DNA of 64,000 bases, taken from the NCBI RefSeq assembly GCF_001974875.1, contig NZ_MTQD01000014.1, positions 99,544 to 163,543 on the forward strand. The letters run 5' to 3'. Shown piece after piece: positions 26,093 through 35,413 of the stretch; position 1 is the first letter of the stretch; each line of letters starts with the position of its first letter. The notes beneath the pieces were generated by a model, which searched no databases, had not been told where the DNA came from, and saw only the letters and a list, made by a program, of their open reading frames with translations. The DNA is from Pseudoalteromonas sp. EB27. GTDB lineage: Bacteria > Pseudomonadota > Gammaproteobacteria > Enterobacterales > Alteromonadaceae. Made by a program: the position numbers and the translations under genes.

Positions 26093-28102
26093 TTAAATTT
26101 TATTACGAATTAAATCTCGCACTATAAACCGGGCAGGGTGAATCGCTTGGCTTACACGTTCGCTTAATGGGCGGGGTTCGTTATTTAAACAGCTTACGAG
26201 GTGGTCTGCACTTAACGGTGCGCTACACAACGCGCGTGCGCCAAAACCGGTAAAAATATGCAGGCCTTGTTGTGGTTTATTAAGTTGCTCATATTGGTAG
26301 CGTTTACCTAAACGTAGATTAGCAAAAGCCATTATATAATCACTTTGCTCGCACCATTGCCCTGCCATTGGCAGGTGATCTATAAATGTGCAGCGAACAG
26401 CCGCTTTTGCCGAGTTTATATTGCCAAGGGTGGAGGCAAATTCACTTTGCTTATAAAAGCTAAGTAGTTGCTCTTGGTTTAATTGGTTGTCGATCGCTGT
26501 AACTTGGCGGCTTTTAGTGTTTTTTTCAAATGTGGCACCCATACAGTGATGATCTAAATAAGCCGGTGTAAAATATCCTTTATGGCATAGCACTGTTTTA
26601 AGTTTGCGTGATTGCTCACTTGCCTCAATATGTGAAACCTGACCGCGTACGCCCACTATAGGTAGCGCTTTTGTTTGCTCAAATGCATCGCTGTGCTCAC
26701 CTGCACAAATAACTACATCGCTAAACGGGCCTAATTGCTCATCATTCGTTAATAAAAACCAACTGCCATCAGTTTTTTTAAGCTGCTTTATATTGCAGTT
26801 AAATACGCTTATGAATGGGTTTATGCTATTTGCAGCGCTTAGCATAGCGTTTACTAATTGCGGCGGGTTAATCCAGCCGCCTTGTTCAAAATACACACCT
26901 GAATAACCTGTCGTTACGCCGGCTATTTCATCGCCTTGCTCTGCGGTTACGTTACGCATTAGCTGCGTTGGCCACAGTTGCTTTTGTGCTAAGTTTTCGT
27001 GCTTATCAGCTAGAGGTTTTTTCACTGCGTGTTGTAATACGCCGCACCAATCATAATCAAAACTAAAACCACTGCTAAGTAAGTTGTTATATAGGCGTTT
27101 GGCGTATAAAAAGCTATGTGCAAACAATTCACTGTGCGGCGAGTTTTTAGCCTGTAGGTGAGGGTAAATAGCGCCTTGCACATTGTGCGATGCCCCCATT
27201 GCAGGCTTTTCATCTTGGCAGAATAAGTGGCTGGTTATGCCTCGTTTAGCCAAGCTGTATAAAATACAGCTACTGGCAATACCACCGCCAATGACCGCTA
27301 CGTTTTTTAAAGTGCTGCTATCTTGATTAAAATAAGCGGGGGGTGATTGAGCGTTATTAACATGTTTAAGTTGGCCAATAAGGATATCTTCTCTTTGATT
27401 AAAATCTTTGGCTTTTTTAGTGCTAAAGCCAGCCTCTATTAATCCTCGTTGAACAAAGTCAGCGGCAGTAAAAGTCGATAAGGTTGCATTAGCTCTTGAT
27501 ATATCAGCCATGGAGTTAAATAAACTTTGCTGCCACATATCAGGATTTTTACTTGGCTCAAGCCCATTTAAATACCAAGCATCAACAATACCTGTTTGTG
27601 GATAGCTCATTGCTTTTATTGATTCAAGCGCATCACCAAAGTATAAATCGAGAACAACACTGCCATTATTAAATTCGAGCCGGTGGCATCCTTCTAAATT
27701 AATTGGGTAGTTTACTGTTAATTGCTTACTAAAATAACTTAAGGTAGGCCAAGCGGTTAATGCTTTTTTTAAGTCAGTTAATGTTAAGGGATACTTTTCA
27801 AACGAAATATAGTGTAGGCGTTTTACGCTTTTTTCACATTCATTTTGAACTTGCATCCGCTCAAGGTGGTCTTTAAAGCGTTGCCACGTATTTAAAAAGT
27901 TTAAACCGGTGCCAAAATCGGTTTCGGCAATAACAAAATGTGATTGGTCATGATTTTGTAATCGTGCATCTATATTATTTTGCTCATAGTACACACAATT
28001 CGATTGAGCTAAGTCATCGTCATTAGAAAAATAAATATCACCGGAGTTATTAGTCAAAGGTGTACCTAAATTATTAATGTGACTATGTGCGTTTTTAATC
28101 AT
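26093..28102 (-). CDS. mnmC: Bifunctional tRNA 5-methylaminomethyl-2-thiouridine biosynthesis protein MnmC
   Basis: MnmC completes mnm5s2U34 in tRNAs: the C-terminal FAD domain removes the carboxymethyl group and the N-terminal domain methylates the amine. The 669-residue protein (E. coli 668) has a methyltransferase part (about 1-240; FGTGLNF at 63-69, WYLNGLEPSKNPDMW) and an FAD-oxidase part (AVIGGGIASS near 269-278, GARALCSAPLSADHL near the end). The start ATG has no strong ribosome site. Its last 108 bases are duplicated 1.8 kb downstream. Confidence 0.95.
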   Translation of the reverse strand: MIKNAHSHINNLGTPLTNNSGDIYFSNDDDLAQSNCVYYEQNNIDARLQNHDQSHFVIAETDFGTGLNFLNTWQRFKDHLERMQVQNECEKSVKRLHYISFEKYPLTLTDLKKALTAWPTLSYFSKQLTVNYPINLEGCHRLEFNNGSVVLDLYFGDALESIKAMSYPQTGIVDAWYLNGLEPSKNPDMWQQSLFNSMADISRANATLSTFTAADFVQRGLIEAGFSTKKAKDFNQREDILIGQLKHVNNAQSPPAYFNQDSSTLKNVAVIGGGIASSCILYSLAKRGITSHLFCQDEKPAMGASHNVQGAIYPHLQAKNSPHSELFAHSFLYAKRLYNNLLSSGFSFDYDWCGVLQHAVKKPLADKHENLAQKQLWPTQLMRNVTAEQGDEIAGVTTGYSGVYFEQGGWINPPQLVNAMLSAANSINPFISVFNCNIKQLKKTDGSWFLLTNDEQLGPFSDVVICAGEHSDAFEQTKALPIVGVRGQVSHIEASEQSRKLKTVLCHKGYFTPAYLDHHCMGATFEKNTKSRQVTAIDNQLNQEQLLSFYKQSEFASTLGNINSAKAAVRCTFIDHLPMAGQWCEQSDYIMAFANLRLGKRYQYEQLNKPQQGLHIFTGFGARALCSAPLSADHLVSCLNNEPRPLSERVSQAIHPARFIVRDLIRNKI

Positions 28103-28186
28103 ATTTTTTAAATTTATAGATATATTTTTAATTATTTTACGGGTTTTCTTTGTAATAGTCTGGCGTTATTTATAAGCTAGCAGTTC

Positions 28187-28204
28187 AGAGTACAAGTGTA
28201 CGCT
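28187..28204. promoter_or_regulatory. FabR-like operator upstream of fabB
   Basis: AGAGTACAAGTGTACGCT is an 18-bp near-palindrome that matches, but for one base, the FabR pattern AGCGTACA-NN-TGTACGCT as I recall it. It lies 75 bases before the fabB start. FabR represses fabA and fabB in gammaproteobacteria according to the unsaturated fatty acid supply. Confidence 0.65.
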
Positions 28205-28279
28205 AGAAAGCTGACCACTTAGGTGATTAAATTCGCGTAAAATAGAATGCAATTAAGTATTAAGCTAAGGGAATTACCC

Positions 28280-29491
28280 ATGAGAAGAGCTGTAATTACA
28301 GGTATCGGTGTTGTATCAAGCATTGGTAACAACAAAGAAGAAGTATTAGAATCGTTAAAAACGGGCAAAAGCGGTATCGCTTTTAACCAAGAATTTGCCG
28401 ATTATAAGTTACGTAGTAACGTATCGGGTAAAATTGATATTGACGTTAAAGCACATGTTGACCGCAAAGCAATGCGCTTTATGGGCGATGCTGCTGCATA
28501 TTCTTATATTTCGATGACTCAAGCAATTGAAGACTCAGGTTTGTCTGACGACCAAGTATCAAATGAGCGCACGGGTATTATTGTTGGTTCTGGTGGTGGT
28601 TCGTCGAAATGGCAGGTAGAAGCTGCTGATATTTTACGTGAAAAAGGCGTAAAACGTGTAGGGCCTTATATGGTGCCACGCACTATGGCGAGCACTACAT
28701 CTGCTTGTTTAGCAACACCCTTTAAAATTAAAGGTGTTAACTATTCAATTAGCTCTGCATGTGCAACATCTGCACATTGTATTGGTAATGCAGTAGAACA
28801 AATTCAATTAGGTAAGCAAGATGTTGTTTTTGCTGGTGGCGGTGAAGAACTGCACTGGACATTGGCAATGGAATTTGACGCTATGGGCGCACTTTCTACT
28901 AAGTACAACGAAACACCAGAAAAAGCATCTCGTACATACGATGCAAATCGCGATGGTTTTGTTATATCTGGCGGCGGCGGTATTGTTGTAGTTGAAGAAC
29001 TTGAACATGCACTTGCACGTGGCGCGCATATTTACGCTGAAATTGTTGGCTACGGTGCAACATCAGATGGCTACGACATGGTTGCTCCATCTGGCGAAGG
29101 TGCAGCACGTTGTATGCGCCAAGCTATGCAAGATGTAGACAGTATTGATTACTTAAATACGCACGGCACATCAACGCCTGTAGGCGATGTTAAAGAGCTA
29201 GGTGCGATTCAAGAAGTGTTTGGTGGTAAGTCACCAATGATCAGCGCAACTAAAGCAATGACGGGTCATGCCCTCGGTGCTGCAGGTGTTCACGAAGCTA
29301 TCTTCTCATTATTGATGCTAGAGCACAGCTTTGTAGCGCCTTCAATTAATATTGATGAGCTAGATGAGCAAGCGACAGGTTTAGATATTATTACTGAGCG
29401 TCGTGACGTTGAGTTAAATACTGTAATGTCTAATAGCTTTGGCTTTGGTGGCACAAACGCGACTTTAGTTATGAGTAAGTACAAAGGTTAA
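28280..29491 (+). CDS. fabB: 3-oxoacyl-ACP synthase I
   Basis: FabB elongates acyl-ACP and is essential for unsaturated fatty acid synthesis in the FabA/FabB route. The 403-residue protein (E. coli 406) has the Cys-His-His triad: C161 in [10 protein letters not shown]295 in NTHGTSTP and H330 in [11 protein letters not shown] choose ATG 28280 because AAGGGA (28267-28272) fits and [18 protein letters not shown] is the family N-terminus; the earlier ATG at 28247 would add 11 unconserved residues. A FabR-like operator precedes it. fabA is not in the window. Confidence 0.96.
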   Translation: MRRAVITGIGVVSSIGNNKEEVLESLKTGKSGIAFNQEFADYKLRSNVSGKIDIDVKAHVDRKAMRFMGDAAAYSYISMTQAIEDSGLSDDQVSNERTGIIVGSGGGSSKWQVEAADILREKGVKRVGPYMVPRTMASTTSACLATPFKIKGVNYSISSACATSAHCIGNAVEQIQLGKQDVVFAGGGEELHWTLAMEFDAMGALSTKYNETPEKASRTYDANRDGFVISGGGGIVVVEELEHALARGAHIYAEIVGYGATSDGYDMVAPSGEGAARCMRQAMQDVDSIDYLNTHGTSTPVGDVKELGAIQEVFGGKSPMISATKAMTGHALGAAGVHEAIFSLLMLEHSFVAPSINIDELDEQATGLDIITERRDVELNTVMSNSFGFGGTNATLVMSKYKG

Positions 29492-29503
29492 TTTGAGCTT
29501 ATA

Positions 29504-29578
29504 AGCCCTAAATATGTAAACACATATTTAGGGCTAAACTGCTTAAAACAAAAAAGGAAAGCCGAGGCTTTCCTTTTT
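29504..29578. terminator. Double hairpin terminator after fabB
   Basis: First comes a perfect 14-bp stem AGCCCTAAATATGT / ACATATTTAGGGCT (29504-29535). Then AAAAAGGAAAGC / GCTTTCCTTTTT (29551-29578) follows with A and T runs on both sides, able to end both fabB and the convergent lipoprotein gene. Confidence 0.85.
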
Positions 29579-29595
29579 TATTATCGAAAGTTAAA

Positions 29596-29961
29596 TTAAC
29601 CTTCGTTATGTTCTTTACGCGCTTGCTCAATTTCGTCAGCAATTTCTTGCGCTTTCTGCTTGGTTTTTTCAGTTAACTCGCCAGCAGCTTCTTTGCTTTT
29701 AATCCATGCATCAACCGCAATCTCTTTGCCGTCGTCGTACATGTCTAAGCCCATTGTTTTACTTTGCTCTAATAGCTCGTTTAAAGACTCATCATTTTTA
29801 AGATCGTTAGTTGTCTCTTTAACGTCGTTCCATGCATCACCAAGCTTTTCTTGCATTTGTGCGCTTTTATCTTTTGCATCTTCTTTTACTTCGTTGGCAT
29901 CTTCACAACCAGTTAATGTAATTAAAGTGCCTAATAAAGCTAAACCTGCTAATTTATTCAT
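29596..29961 (-). CDS. Small helical lipoprotein
   Basis: A 121-residue precursor with a lipobox (LITLTGC, Cys near residue 19). The mature part is almost wholly charged amphipathic helix, rich in Lys, Glu and Asp, with repeated KxxAxxxxEK-type segments (KDKSAQMQEKLGDAWNDVKE, KSKEAAGELTEKTKQKAQE). The pattern resembles YtxH- or apolipoprotein-like stress lipoproteins. A periplasmic or outer-membrane-attached structural role is possible. No named family recognised. Confidence 0.7.
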   Translation of the reverse strand: MNKLAGLALLGTLITLTGCEDANEVKEDAKDKSAQMQEKLGDAWNDVKETTNDLKNDESLNELLEQSKTMGLDMYDDGKEIAVDAWIKSKEAAGELTEKTKQKAQEIADEIEQARKEHNEG

Positions 29962-30012
29962 GTGCTATCTCCTTTAGAGACTGATAATTAATTCGAGGCA
30001 GACTATACAACA

Positions 30013-30555
30013 ATGAAAATGAACGCCCCCGTAACAAAACGATTAAATTTTAAATTAATGAGTGAGCACGATTGGCCTCAATTATTTGAACTCGACCAAG
30101 ACCCCGCCGTAATGCAGTATTTAACGCGAGGTGTGCCTACCTCTTTAGATCAAATAAAAAATGAGGGAGTGCCTCGTATGCTCGCATATCGAAATGAGCT
30201 AAAAGGCTGGGGGCTGTGGAGTATCGCTATAAAGCAAAGCAATACATTTATTGGCTGGGTATTAATAAGACCTATTGATTTCTTTAGTGATGCACCAAAT
30301 TACAGCGATATTGAAATAGGTTGGCGCTTTAAAAAAGCGAGTTGGGGGCATGGTTATGCAACCGAGGCGGCTTTAGCATTATGTGATGAACTTATTAAGC
30401 AAGATGACGTTAAAGCGATAAGCGCAACGGCACTAAAAGATAATACAGCGTCTATAACAATAATGAAAAAGTTAGGCCTGCAATTTATAAAAAATTATAC
30501 ACATTCAGATGAGCAAGGCGACTTACCCGCGGTACTTTATTCAAAAAAAGTTTGA
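30013..30555 (+). CDS. GNAT-family N-acetyltransferase (RimJ/RimL-like)
   Basis: A 180-residue single-domain acetyltransferase. TKRLNFKLMSEHDWPQLFEL at the N-terminus is typical of the RimJ/RimL branch, and WRFKKASWGHGYATEAALAL contains the acetyl-CoA-binding motif A (GxGYA, here GHGYA). NTASITIMKKLGLQF is motif B. The substrate is unknown; members acetylate ribosomal protein N-termini, polyamines or small molecules. A second in-frame ATG lies two codons downstream, and no strong ribosome site decides between them. A related GNAT lies at 44569. Confidence 0.85.
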   Translation: MKMNAPVTKRLNFKLMSEHDWPQLFELDQDPAVMQYLTRGVPTSLDQIKNEGVPRMLAYRNELKGWGLWSIAIKQSNTFIGWVLIRPIDFFSDAPNYSDIEIGWRFKKASWGHGYATEAALALCDELIKQDDVKAISATALKDNTASITIMKKLGLQFIKNYTHSDEQGDLPAVLYSKKV

Positions 30556-30647
30556 AGATGATTAAATATCAACAGCATAAAGATTGACCTGTCCTTAAGT
30601 GGCGTGCATTAATATGGGCAACAAAAATAATAAATTAAGGATGTTGT

Positions 30648-32321
30648 ATGGGATTGTTTTTTTCACCACGTAAATTAATCGTCAAAAGTGTACTGGTTTT
30701 ACAGTTCACTACTTTTAGTGTTTTGGCGCAGCCTTTAGCGCAAAGCGCGGTCGCAATGCCTGACTCGTTCAGTGCCGATGCTGCTAAAAGTATATTAGAG
30801 CAAGGCGGTAATGCTGTTGATGCGGCTATTACGGCACAATTTGTACTTGCAGTGACGCTTCCTGAAGCCGGAAATATTGGCGGCGGGGGGTTTATGCTTA
30901 TTCAAAAAGATGGCAAAGGCGATTTTATAGATTATCGTGAAACAGCGCCTACAGCGGCTCATCGTGATATGTATTTAGATGAGCAAGGTAATGTTATTGC
31001 AAACAAATCAATATATGGCATTCACGCAAGCGGTGTACCTGGCAGTGTAGCGGGTATGTGGCTTGCCCATCAAAAGCACGGGACTTTAAAGTGGGAAGCA
31101 CTAGTACAGCCTGCTGTAACGTTGGCTGAGCAAGGGTTTGTTGTTCCGCCTAAGTTAGCAAAAGGTGTTAGCCGTTATATTGCCCATCTAAAAGAGCAAA
31201 AAATAAATGTAAACTTTGAAAAATATTTTGCTGATGTAAAAGCCAATAAAGTCTTTAAGCAACCAGAGTTAGCGGCTACGCTAAAGCGTATTCGTGATAA
31301 CGGCCAAGATGGATTTTATAAAGGCGAAACTGCAAATATTATTGCTAAATTTATGCACCAGCATGGTGGTATTATTAATCAAGATGATTTAAAAAATTAT
31401 ACAGCTAAATCACGAACCCCCATTAAAGCAAGTTGGAATGGTTATGAAGTACTTACTTCACCACCGCCGAGTTCAGGTGGTATTGCTATTTTACAGTGGC
31501 TCAAAATGTATGAGTTACAAAAACCAGATGCAGGCTTAGCGCATAACTCTACTCAGTATGTGCACTTACTTTCTGAAATAGGTAAACGTGTATTTGCAGA
31601 TAGAGCAGAGTATTTAGGCGATCCTGACTTTTTTGATGTACCAGTAAACGCGTTAACTAATATTAACTACCTTAAAGAGCGCAGTAATGGCATTTCGTTA
31701 ACTGCTATCGCTACTACCGAAAATATTAAACCGGGCCTTAAAGAAAGTGAGCAAACTACGCACTTTTCAATCGTTGATAAAATGGGTAACGCTGTAGCAA
31801 ATACCACCACAATAAACTTAGGGTTTGGTAGCGGTGTAGTTGTTGAAGGTGCGGGATTTATTTTAAATGATGAAATGGACGACTTTAGCGCCAAACCAGG
31901 CGTTATGAATGTGTTTGGCGCAATAGGCGGTAAAGCTAATGAAATACAGCCACACAAGCGTATGTTGAGTTCTATGACTCCTACAATACTACTTAAAGAC
32001 AACACCGTTAAAATGGTGACAGGTTCGCCTGGTGGTACAACCATTATTAGCTCTGTGTACGAATCTATCTTAAATGCGGTAGAGTTTGATATGACTGCAG
32101 AGCAGGTTGTAAATAGTCCCCGTTTTCATCATCAACTGTGGCCTAAAAATATAATTAGAACGCACATAGGCTTAGCCGATGGTGTAAAAGCAGAACTTAT
32201 AAAGATGGGTTACACCATAGATGAGAATCACTTTGGTGATTTACACGTTATTATTAATAAAGAGGGTCAATTAGATGCCGCCTCTGAAGCTACAGGGCGT
32301 GGTAAATCAATCGTTTTTTAA
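30648..32321 (+). CDS. ggt: Gamma-glutamyltranspeptidase
   Basis: GGT cleaves the gamma-glutamyl bond of glutathione and related compounds in the periplasm. The 557-residue precursor has a signal peptide (about 1-28, ending SVLAQ). It matures by autocleavage before the catalytic threonine, T371 in QTTHFSIVDKMGNAVANTTTIN. The substrate-binding Arg lies in DYRETAP, and the GSPGGTTI loop near the end is also conserved. It is a single gene with an AAGGA ribosome site. Together with the signal peptide this points to periplasmic glutathione salvage. Confidence 0.93.
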   Translation: MGLFFSPRKLIVKSVLVLQFTTFSVLAQPLAQSAVAMPDSFSADAAKSILEQGGNAVDAAITAQFVLAVTLPEAGNIGGGGFMLIQKDGKGDFIDYRETAPTAAHRDMYLDEQGNVIANKSIYGIHASGVPGSVAGMWLAHQKHGTLKWEALVQPAVTLAEQGFVVPPKLAKGVSRYIAHLKEQKINVNFEKYFADVKANKVFKQPELAATLKRIRDNGQDGFYKGETANIIAKFMHQHGGIINQDDLKNYTAKSRTPIKASWNGYEVLTSPPPSSGGIAILQWLKMYELQKPDAGLAHNSTQYVHLLSEIGKRVFADRAEYLGDPDFFDVPVNALTNINYLKERSNGISLTAIATTENIKPGLKESEQTTHFSIVDKMGNAVANTTTINLGFGSGVVVEGAGFILNDEMDDFSAKPGVMNVFGAIGGKANEIQPHKRMLSSMTPTILLKDNTVKMVTGSPGGTTIISSVYESILNAVEFDMTAEQVVNSPRFHHQLWPKNIIRTHIGLADGVKAELIKMGYTIDENHFGDLHVIINKEGQLDAASEATGRGKSIVF

Positions 32322-32352
32322 ATTCGGTGAAGAAAAAATTGATAATAAATAA

Positions 32353-32376
32353 GCCGCCTAGTAAGTACTAAGCGGC
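32353..32376. terminator. Hairpin between ggt and the anti-sigma-like gene
   Basis: GCCGC-c-TAGTA-ag-TACTA-a-GCGGC forms a 24-base hairpin between two convergent genes. It has no long T run, so it is a moderate terminator candidate. Confidence 0.5.
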
Positions 32377-32383
32377 ATATATG

Positions 32384-33136
32384 CTATAACCAGCGTATAG
32401 CGCCAGTAACGCGTTCGTTATAAGTATTTAGAGGTGCTCCAACACTTGCCACTAAAATAGTATCTGCTTGTGAGCCTCGGTTAATATGACCTTCGAAGCG
32501 CTCATCTTTGAAATTATCATCGCCAAAACCAAATGATTTATTTTCAGAGGGTACTATAAATACCGTCATAGGACCAAAGTCAGACTCAAATATCAAATGC
32601 AGTCCTTTTTCGCCTTTAAAATCACAAAACATAGCGTACGTTACATCGCCTGGAAGTTCATCAATGTGACCACCTAAAACAGCTAATTTATCGTTAACGC
32701 TTTGTAGGCTAATGGGCTCTTTTTTATCAAGCGCATTAATTTCGTAGTACACATGGGCAAGCGCATGCTCACCCGCTTCGTGTGCAATATTTTGCTCTGT
32801 ACTAAAAAAGAAGGCACTAATCGCCACTACAAAAGACGCTGCTAACGCAAGGTGTACGCGATCAAACTTAAAACGCGATCGAGCATCAACCACGTTTTTA
32901 CCTGTAGCTTGTTCTTCTTGGAGTGCTTTTTCTTTTAACGATGTGTTTAAAAGAATGCGGTCTGCAAGGTTTTCAGGTACAGGTATATCTAAAGAATCTT
33001 GTAAAAATTTATCAAAATCTTTCATATCGTTAATAAAACTTTGTCGCTCTGGGTTATTGTTAGCAAACTCCATAAGCTCCTTGTCAATGTCGTTTGGCTG
33101 CGCAATAGTGCGGCGACGAAACTCAAGTTCATCCAT
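32384..33136 (-). CDS. DUF3379-family putative anti-sigma factor
   Basis: A 250-residue protein with a cytoplasmic N-terminal helical part (about 1-90), one TM helix (about 95-113, LALAASFVVAISAFFFS) and a periplasmic C-terminal domain. It matches the DUF3379 family as I recall it. Its start overlaps the stop of an ECF sigma gene by one base (TAATG), the usual sign of a sigma/anti-sigma pair. It lacks the HxxxCxxC zinc motif of ZAS anti-sigma factors, so binding to the sigma factor is an inference from context. Confidence 0.75.
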   Translation of the reverse strand: MDELEFRRRTIAQPNDIDKELMEFANNNPERQSFINDMKDFDKFLQDSLDIPVPENLADRILLNTSLKEKALQEEQATGKNVVDARSRFKFDRVHLALAASFVVAISAFFFSTEQNIAHEAGEHALAHVYYEINALDKKEPISLQSVNDKLAVLGGHIDELPGDVTYAMFCDFKGEKGLHLIFESDFGPMTVFIVPSENKSFGFGDDNFKDERFEGHINRGSQADTILVASVGAPLNTYNERVTGAIRWL

Positions 33137-33699
33137 TATTTTGATGCCCCTTTAAGTTGTTCATCATCACGGCTTAAAGCCTCTTTAAGTTGATTTCGGG
33201 CACGGTATAAACGAGTCATTACCGTGTTTTTATTTAAATTAAGTATGCCTGCAATCTCTTCACCAGAGCAGCCCATTACAACTTGCAGTAATAATGGCTC
33301 TCGGTATTCATCAGATAGCAGAGCAATCTGGCGTTGGATAACCGTTTGCTCCATTTCATCATCTAATGAATGGCTGGTTTCATCAACAAGCGTATCGTTT
33401 TCTACGTCGCTGTAATCAAACTGTTTACGTTCAAATCGGCGTGCGTTTTCTCTTCGTAATATAGTAAGCAGCCAGGGTTTAGCTGCCTTTTGATCAAGTA
33501 AAGAGTCGAGTGAACGCCATGCGCGTAAAAACGTTTCCTGTACTAAATCATCTGCTATGTGCGGATCACGGCATAACCAATAAGCAAAGCGATAAAGCTC
33601 TTTATTGTAAACGTGGACCAAGGCTTCATAACGCTTTTGTTTCTCTGCCATATCGATTAAGACCTGATTGTTTGATTTTTTCTTTCCAAGCATAAGCAC
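33136..33699 (-). CDS. ECF-family RNA polymerase sigma factor
   Basis: A 187-residue sigma-70 group 4 factor. Region 2 is seen at about residues 25-90 (YRFAYWLCRDPHIADDLVQETFLRAWRSL, PWLLTILRREN) and region 4 at about 120-175 (LSDEYREPLLLQVVMGCSGEEIAGILNLNKNTVMTRLYRARNQL, with the helix-turn-helix). Two start ATGs lie two codons apart. It lies 55 bases downstream of batD and overlaps the DUF3379 gene, so its signal may come through that membrane protein. Its target promoters are unknown. Confidence 0.92.
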   Translation of the reverse strand: MLMLGKKKSNNQVLIDMAEKQKRYEALVHVYNKELYRFAYWLCRDPHIADDLVQETFLRAWRSLDSLLDQKAAKPWLLTILRRENARRFERKQFDYSDVENDTLVDETSHSLDDEMEQTVIQRQIALLSDEYREPLLLQVVMGCSGEEIAGILNLNKNTVMTRLYRARNQLKEALSRDDEQLKGASK

Positions 33700-33731
33700 T
33701 TTTTTAATTAAAAATTATTAGTTATTGCAAA

Positions 33732-33773
33732 AAAAGACCTGAGTATCGTAGTTATTAATCATAAAGGTCTTTT
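33732..33773 (-). terminator. Terminator at the end of the Bat operon
   Basis: On the minus strand AAAAGACCT and AGGTCTTTT (plus 33765-33773 and 33732-33740) pair over 9 bp around a 24-base loop, followed by a run of T. The first arm is inside the last codons of batD. This may separate the Bat operon from the sigma factor gene. Confidence 0.65.
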
Positions 33774-35413
33774 AATACAGCTTGTTGCGACTTTGATGCT
33801 TGAGTTTGATAGTTCTCAAGAATTTTAATAATAGCATTAAGATCCGTGTTTGCGCCTTTATTACTGTAAAGTTGTGCCTGCAATTGGCTAATGAGACCAT
33901 TAAGCTCGCTGCTGTTTACGCGGATGCAAAGCTCATCAATCGCGCCAACATTTTTATGGGTCACCTTTACAGAAAAGTTATTTAATGCGGTGTAAAAGGC
34001 TTTCACATCGTGTGTTTTGGCTAATGCTTTAAGCTCATTTAAGCTTGGCTGAGAAGTACCACGGGTATTTAGCTGTAATTTTTCAGTCGTATTTTTAGTA
34101 GAACGGCTTATTAAGTAAAAAATTACAGTAGCAATCCATAAAATATACCCTAAAGCGGCAACAACTATTAACCAAAGAGGAGTATCACTTTTAGTTTCAA
34201 TAGGTTGTGTACCAGTTGCTTCATTCGAAATATTTTCAAGAGTAGGTGAATTATTTGTGCTGGGTTGTGGGTTTGCTATGGCTGTATTAGGCGCGGTAGT
34301 ACTTGGCGTTACTGTAATAGTACGCTTTGGTAATGTAGCTACGCTAATACGGTTCATTTTAGTATTAAACCAAGGCAGCTTTATTTCAGGTAAAGTGTAA
34401 GTACCTGGCTTTTGCGGCAGTAATGCATACGATGCAGTTTGCTGCGATACAACTCGCCCGTCACGTACTGCATTGTTATTTTCTTTTTTATCTGGGTAGC
34501 TGCGTATGCCATCAATGGTAGGCATAGAGATTTCAGGTAATTGCTCTTTTGTAACCCCAAGCGCGGTAAGCGTAATATTACGTGTTATAGGTGTACCTAC
34601 TTCTACGGTGTTGTCATTAGGTTGCCATTCTTCATCAAGATTAACCAGCTCGCTTGGTAACCATGCGCCCTTGTAATCACCCGGAATTGGTTTTATTTCT
34701 ATTTGCTGATCGTCGCCAAGAGCTGACACTTCTAACTGACGATAATTTTGTTGTACACGTCCTTGAAAAGCGGGGCCTGCAATAGTATACGCACCACTTT
34801 TTTGTGGCTGAATCAAATACTCGCGAGTAATAACAAGGTAGCGTTTACCATCAACAAGCTCATAGCTCTCAGTTTGCTTACCTAATTGGGTTAGTTGAGC
34901 ATCTTCCATATTTGGTGTGCTTAAGCTGCCATCAAGCAGTTCTTTGGCAAGGTAAAGCTTAATAGTGTAAACACCGGCTTCTTGGACAAATAGTGAATTA
35001 CTTGAGAGCGACGTTTTTAAAAATATTTCGTTATTTTTATCTGCATCAACTGAGCGTTTTGCCACTTTTAATTTAATAGGCTGTGAGGTTAACCCTGCAA
35101 CGTTAAATGCAGGAATTGTGTAATTGCCCTTTGCACGGGTCATTAATTTAACTGACCACGTGGTTTGTTTATTAATGCTGCCATTAATAATGTTGGTACG
35201 AGAGCTTAAGCTAGTAGGCCCTACAACAAAGTCTTTTAACAGCGATGAGGTGTCTGGTTGCTCGCCTTTAACTGTATCGTCCACCGATATATTAAGCATA
35301 AAAAATTCACCCGCTAAAACAGGGTTTTTATCTACGCTGGCTTCTAATTTGGTGGCAGCCCACGAAGGCATCGCACTTAATAGCAATAAACAGCAAAATA
35401 ATCGCATTACCAT
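33755..35413 (-). CDS. batD: BatD-like protein (oxygen-tolerance family)
   Basis: A 552-residue envelope protein: signal peptide (about 1-20, AMPSWAATK), several beta-sandwich domains (about 22-400) with BatD marks such as DKNPVLAGEFFMLNISV and EYLIQPQKSGAYTIAGPAFQG, a Thr/Pro-rich linker, one TM helix (about 415-440) and a cytoplasmic tail. It overlaps the upstream batB/C gene by 7 bases. In Bacteroides and other bacteria Bat proteins have been linked to aerotolerance and stress, but their biochemistry is uncertain. Confidence 0.88.
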   Translation of the reverse strand: MVMRLFCCLLLLSAMPSWAATKLEASVDKNPVLAGEFFMLNISVDDTVKGEQPDTSSLLKDFVVGPTSLSSRTNIINGSINKQTTWSVKLMTRAKGNYTIPAFNVAGLTSQPIKLKVAKRSVDADKNNEIFLKTSLSSNSLFVQEAGVYTIKLYLAKELLDGSLSTPNMEDAQLTQLGKQTESYELVDGKRYLVITREYLIQPQKSGAYTIAGPAFQGRVQQNYRQLEVSALGDDQQIEIKPIPGDYKGAWLPSELVNLDEEWQPNDNTVEVGTPITRNITLTALGVTKEQLPEISMPTIDGIRSYPDKKENNNAVRDGRVVSQQTASYALLPQKPGTYTLPEIKLPWFNTKMNRISVATLPKRTITVTPSTTAPNTAIANPQPSTNNSPTLENISNEATGTQPIETKSDTPLWLIVVAALGYILWIATVIFYLISRSTKNTTEKLQLNTRGTSQPSLNELKALAKTHDVKAFYTALNNFSVKVTHKNVGAIDELCIRVNSSELNGLISQLQAQLYSNKGANTDLNAIIKILENYQTQASKSQQAVLKDLYD

